64,000 nt of DNA from Gracilariopsis chorda (taxonomy: Eukaryota; Rhodophyta; Florideophyceae; Gracilariales; Gracilariaceae): positions 124,001 to 188,000 of the forward strand of contig NBIV01000004.1 of assembly GCA_003194525.1 (NCBI GenBank), in the 5' to 3' direction. Below, piece by piece: positions 60,024-64,000 of this stretch. How positions within the stretch are numbered: position 1 is the stretch's first letter; the number at the start of each line of letters is the position of its first letter. Below the pieces are notes generated by a model. The model saw nothing but the letters and a program-made list of their open reading frames with translations, made no database searches and was not told where the DNA came from. A program made the translations under genes and the position numbers.

Positions 60024-60059
60024 CCGGTGCGCTGACCTCATATGAGGTCAGCGCACCGG
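60024..60059. repeat. 36-bp perfect palindrome at the right end of the piggyBac-like element
   Basis: The 36 bases are exactly self-complementary with no spacer, centred between 60041 and 60042, with core GACCTCATATGAGGTC. The left end has the same 16-bp core at 57256-57271 but not the outer extension. Confidence 0.92.
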
Positions 60060-60075
60060 TCTGATAGACACTAGG

Positions 60076-61711
60076 ACGAGAGCGTGCGTGTCACTAATGA
60101 GAGGGCACTGGAAGGGCCGCCCTGCCTTTCTCAAAGAGAAGTGGGTTCTCGTAGAGAACGTTGCAATGTCGCTTGGCAGTGACATCTGTCGGTGATACCT
60201 GACGAAAAGAAGGAACTTAGCATACTGTATGTATATTAATAGGATATTCTCATTTCCATCTGACTGGAACTGATCTTACAAGAACGTCCTTTGATCAGCA
60301 AGACTGTCAAGGTGTCTTTCTTTAAGAACGCAGTCTCTGAAGGTATCAGTTCTACCTTTTCTGCATTGAAATGGGCTCTTCTGCACATGTTAGTGATAAG
60401 CGTGCGTAGGTATCATATTGGGCACCCACGCAACTTTCAGTCACCTACGCAAATTATGTAGTATTTCGTACGTGCTGATTATGGCAAGAGTCCGTTTCCG
60501 GTTCACACAGGAATAGCCTCTGTGAATATTTATTACTTTAGTCTAGTATAAAAGGCGAAAACTAGTTCGCTTCAACCATCTAGTCTGGCACCATCTTTAC
60601 TATCATCTTTGTTCAATCCTACTCTCATAAACATTATAATCATCGTTACGACATCTTTTTTTTTACTCATTGTAGGAGAACATTTGCAAATAAAGTACTT
60701 GAATCTTCAACTATAAACTCCTGGTATTTGTAGAAGAACTACTTTATTGTCCCTTACATTCTTTATTATTGCGCTTTTGGTCGCTTAACGAAGGGTGTAA
60801 TACAAAAGAATATATTGCTTTGTTCTTGCTGAGGAGCTAAAGCTCAAAAATATGTATCTTGACTTCTTTTACGACAGTACTTATAATACCTAGCTTAGCT
60901 CTATTCTACCTAGTGCCGCGAAGCAAAAGGTTCTCGGAATATTTGTCATTTTCGTCGGACCTTTCAATGGACTTGGTGGTTGTGCCAGCTATCGTAGATT
61001 TCGCGGCAAGAGTTATGGGATAAGAATCGTCACCGGAAATTTCTACATTTCGCCAGCGAGGTACCGGGAATCTTCCTGTCATATATCGTGACAATGCTGC
61101 TGCCAGCCAAACCCCAAACCGTAAACGTGGCGATGAGCCAGATGGCAACCCTCTAACTGAGCGACATGCCATATACATCGCATGCGTGGCTACGCAAATC
61201 GAAAGGCAACGGAAAAATTAAACCGAAAAGCAGCAATTCATAAACTGCAAAATTTGTTCTATTTCGCTCGTCAGCCAACGCCAATTTAAAGTACATCTAA
61301 GAAGGGTGAAGCATAAAAAGAACGAACGCTGTTGCAACTACATTGACAGTGATATCACGTGTCCCCTGTGTGACATCAGGGTCACAGAAGCACACGAACT
61401 GCAAGTGCATTACAGACCCCTCCGTCACAAAACCCAGAATAACCGCCTTAGCAGTAGAGTAGTTTAATATATATATTAAGTATTCATTTGTAAACTAAAA
61501 AGCACTCATAAAACAGAAAAAACTAGGAATAACCAAACCAACAACACAAATCTAAACTAAAAGGGAATGAAAAATGCAAAGAAAAAAATGCAACGAAAAG
61601 AACAAAGAAAAGGAAAGGAAAGGAAAAAGAAATAAGAAGAAAAAAAGAGAAAAGCAAAACAAACAAAAATTGCAATTTAATGTGACGTTGCTTAGATTAA
61701 AATAGAAAGTT
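60076..61711. other. Flank with a putative LTR
   Basis: No gene is seen. A candidate LTR lies at about 60200-60720. An A-rich purine stretch fills about 61490-61680, upstream of the gag remnants. A short minus-strand frame at 60906-61178 has no recognised domain. Confidence 0.35.
60200..60720 (+). repeat. Putative LTR of a retrotransposon
   Basis: It contains TATAAAAG at 60547-60554, a pyrimidine-rich downstream region and AATAAA at about 60690, an LTR-like promoter-plus-poly(A) arrangement. It is followed by TGGTATTTG, similar to the start of an initiator-tRNA primer-binding site. Gag remnants begin about 1 kb downstream on the same strand. The boundaries are not defined, because no second copy is visible in the window. 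Confidence 0.35.
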
Positions 61712-63088
61712 ATGACACCTTCAGTAACCCGTTCTCAAAGCAACGCTGAAGACAGAAATCAGGCGCAGGAAACCCATTTCGTAGCCTGCCAGTGAATACT
61801 CGTTTACGGTTTCCCCATCAAGGCACTAATATGAATATCCCCCAAATCAATCCATCTCCATCACTCCCATCCAGGAATACAAGAAGACCCTTCGGCCAAG
61901 CCCTGCTAATAATAAATATCATCCAAAATGCAATGCCAGACACTGTCCGGTCTCACCAGAACGATGTTACGGACCTTACCAGTGATCAACTCATCGAATT
62001 TATTCTTGGAGATTATCCTCCCGATGTACTCTTTAGTACACAATTGGCATCAAATGTGGCATTATTTAGTTCTCTTGCACGAATAATTTTTAGCCTTGAT
62101 GGCAATCTATCTGCCCATACTTTGCAAAGAACATTGCCAAAACTTGGACACACCACTTAATCTACCCTCTAGGAAAAGGAAATAGCGCAAAATTGTATAG
62201 ATAATGTTCAACGATCTTCTTTTTCAATGGCTTCGTCTAATCCAGCCACGAATTTAATCAGGAGCATGAAATGAATCCTCTGATTCCTTACAGGCTTGAA
62301 GATCCAAATGCACATCGGACAACCGTTGATCCTACAATCCCTCAGACAAAAATCGATATCCCAAAAGCTGCCCATAATATTTCAATGCAGTTCAAGAATA
62401 AAGAGGCAAAGTTCTCAGGAGCTTTAGGAGAATCGTGAAACGACTATTTCATCGAGTACAAGAGAGCTTTAGAAGATTATCTGGTACCAGGGCAGAAGCA
62501 CCTTCGTTTTCTCCACTACATCATCCGGGATAGTGCGAAGCGCTATTTTACAACTAATGTCATTTCTACAGCAAGCTCACTAGAATCAGTCAACGACGTG
62601 GTGGAGAACAAGTTCAAATCCTCCTCTAAACAGAAGAAAATCGAAAATCTTCTCTCTAATCTTGGTTGTGAATCATTTACATCTAGCTCTACGTCCAAAA
62701 CTGCTACTCTGGAGAAACTAGGAACAGAAACATCTAAATTTGCACCGCAAGGTCCATCTCACTGCCGCTCGGAAGCAAAAAGTATAACATACCTTCGAAT
62801 AGCAGTAATGGGGATTCATGGGCCAGTAACCCCATCATGCGACTTGATACCGAGCGTCTCTCCTATCAAGAGTTTTATACACAGCTCGAAAGCTCGATCA
62901 AGCTGGAGAAAGAGGAATCCAACCCTCGTAAGATGACACGCATGTACGGATTGTCCAATGAATCAAAGACAACACAGCTATTCTACCAAACGAAGAAGCT
63001 GTTTCCTCCAGCACGCTACGGTAGACACAAAAAAAAAGTGAAACCACATCTCCGTACGCGCGTGTGTTTCTATTTTGGTGAAAAATGA
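61712..63088 (+). pseudogene. LTR-retrotransposon gag remnants
   Basis: ATG 61712 begins MTPSVTRSQSNAEDRNQAQE, a gag-like start, then hits a stop; frame 61792-62160 continues. Around 62270-62600 the text FKNKEAKFSGALGES, stop, NDYFIEYKRALEDYLVPGQK, HLRFLHYIIRDSAKRYFTTN has the layout of retroelement capsid proteins. A TGA stands where relatives would be expected to have Trp. Frame 62598-62936 and frame 62837-63088 (RLSYQEFYTQLESSIKLEKE) continue it. No protease, integrase or reverse transcriptase was recognised to the right. Confidence 0.5.
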
Positions 63089-64000
63089 CATACCCTCAGG
63101 CATTGTTGCCATGCCAAGGATAGTACCTCTATGGCAGCTCGCAAAGTCCAGATATACAAGAAATCTTAAGTATCCGAATCGAATCATGCTCTGAAACAGT
63201 TCTTGTTCGAATTTTGTGAGCAAGTAGACACATCTGATACGGAAGACACTGAGATTTCTTGAAGTTAGCTGGCGGAGAGAGGGACGCAATCAATGCCGAT
63301 GCCGAAGAGAACAAAGTCGAAGCAAGTGACAAAACAGAAACATTTTTCAATGAACATTACTCTAACTCATCGTCATTTCATCTAAAGCTTTAGAGTGGAA
63401 CTCTCATATGCGTAGATTTTTTAGAAAATCAGAGACGTTCCAAAACGCTCATGGCATAAATTCCAGAAACAGCTCAGACGACGGTTTGGTGACTCTGCCT
63501 ATGTCCTTCGTGCATGGGTACAGCCGGCATATTCAAGGTTTGGGGCGACGGAGATGCAGGTGGCCTACAACAAAGATATGAGCGCTGTTTGTGAGGCGTG
63601 GAGTGGACGTACAAAGATCTGAAACAGATCTTCACCTCGCAAGACCTTAAAAGGGTTCTCCAAGTTTGACAGGCTCCTATGACCTTGCTGTACAAGTCTG
63701 CAGCATTGCCTTGGAAGTTTAAGATGTGTATGAGTCACGGAGGACAGGTCGTTTCGTACTTCAATTTCCCACCCCCGATGCTTGGGAAGTAGTACAGTAC
63801 ACTGCGCACGAGCGTGAGGAGCGATAGCAAAGTAGAAGAGCGAAGGTCCCACCAGCCAAGCCGTAGGCAACGCTGTTGTGGGGCCGCTCGGAGCACCTTT
63901 TTCTCATCCTTGTCTGTCCGTTGCCTTTAATGAAGCTTCCTTACTAATGCATCAAGTACAGCTAGCATCCCCTTTCGTTGTTCCATCGCGCTGCGCCTTT
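63089..64000. other. Right edge, unassigned
   Basis: Short frames only. A frame near 63460-63600 gives KFQKQLRRRFGDSAYVLRAW, which is protein-like but unrecognised. It could be further retroelement debris. Confidence 0.3.

Larger units (their letters stand above)
57234..60075. mobile_element. Decayed piggyBac-like DNA transposon with palindromic ends
   Basis: The left end reads CACTAGTCTCTATCTGACCG. The right end, reverse-complemented from 60075, reads CCTAGTGTCTATCAGACCGG. These are imperfect terminal inverted repeats. Just inside each end is a palindrome with core GACCTCATATGAGGTC, at 57256-57271 on the left and within the 36-bp palindrome 60024-60059 on the right. The interior encodes fragments of a piggyBac-type transposase on the plus strand. 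A clean TTAA duplication is not visible: TAA precedes the left end, and ACGA follows the right. Confidence 0.65.

Noticed and set aside
60906-61178. 90-codon minus-strand ORF
   Set aside because: No recognised motif; transposon-rich surroundings make a host gene unlikely.
1-64000. CRISPR arrays or bacterial operons
   Set aside because: The window is eukaryotic: introns, TATA boxes, nuclear protein families. No regularly spaced repeats were seen.

Overview
The window is nuclear DNA of a eukaryote. It has a spliced conventional actin gene, GT-AG introns with CACTAAC or CTAAC branch sites, TATA boxes of the CTATAAAAG type, AATAAA signals, and a gene set of retromer, TFIIIC, SWI/SNF, kinetochore and SMN-complex-like proteins. 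Genes are compact and mostly intronless. A putatively organelle-targeted mTERF protein and a pyruvate kinase with a long N-terminal extension suggest a photosynthetic cell. My best guess is a red alga, possibly a florideophyte. This is inference from gene style and protein flavour, not a database match.

Layout. 0-14 kb: 3' part of VPS26 (+), a one-span membrane protein (-), a HOOK-domain coiled-coil protein (+), actin with one 5' intron (+), a three-exon DUF1746-like membrane protein (+) whose stop overlaps the stop of a convergent mTERF gene (-), and an ARID/BAF250-type SWI/SNF subunit (-). 14-30 kb: a C2H2 zinc-finger protein (+), a histidine-phosphatase (+), a large low-complexity protein (-), an SKA3-like kinetochore protein (-), and a RecQ helicase (-) with an apparent one-base frameshift near its N terminus. 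31-43 kb: a basic/acidic nuclear-type protein (+), the TPR subunit of TFIIIC (-), a LINE 3' fragment, pyruvate kinase (-), a Gemin8-like protein (+), and a cysteine-rich alpha-kinase (+). 44-54 kb: a Sel1-repeat protein (+), a 29-residue metallothionein (-) divergent from a Rieske protein (+), a KRP/CIP-type CDK inhibitor (+), about 3.9 kb without a clear gene, and a secreted glucose/sorbosone dehydrogenase-like protein (+).

From 54.4 kb to the right edge the window is transposon-dominated. It begins with a PIF/Harbinger element that has both TIRs and a TAA target duplication. Its right TIR abuts a decayed piggyBac-like element whose ends carry striking palindromes. A putative LTR and broken gag remnants of an LTR retrotransposon follow.

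The genes do not form an operon-like pathway; this is ordinary eukaryotic gene order. Several cell-division and RNA-biogenesis factors here (SKA3-like, KRP-like, HOOK, Gemin8-like) would be notable in a red alga. Short dispersed intergenic motifs (AAGGGTTAC; GGTACCTTTGTACC) recur between genes.
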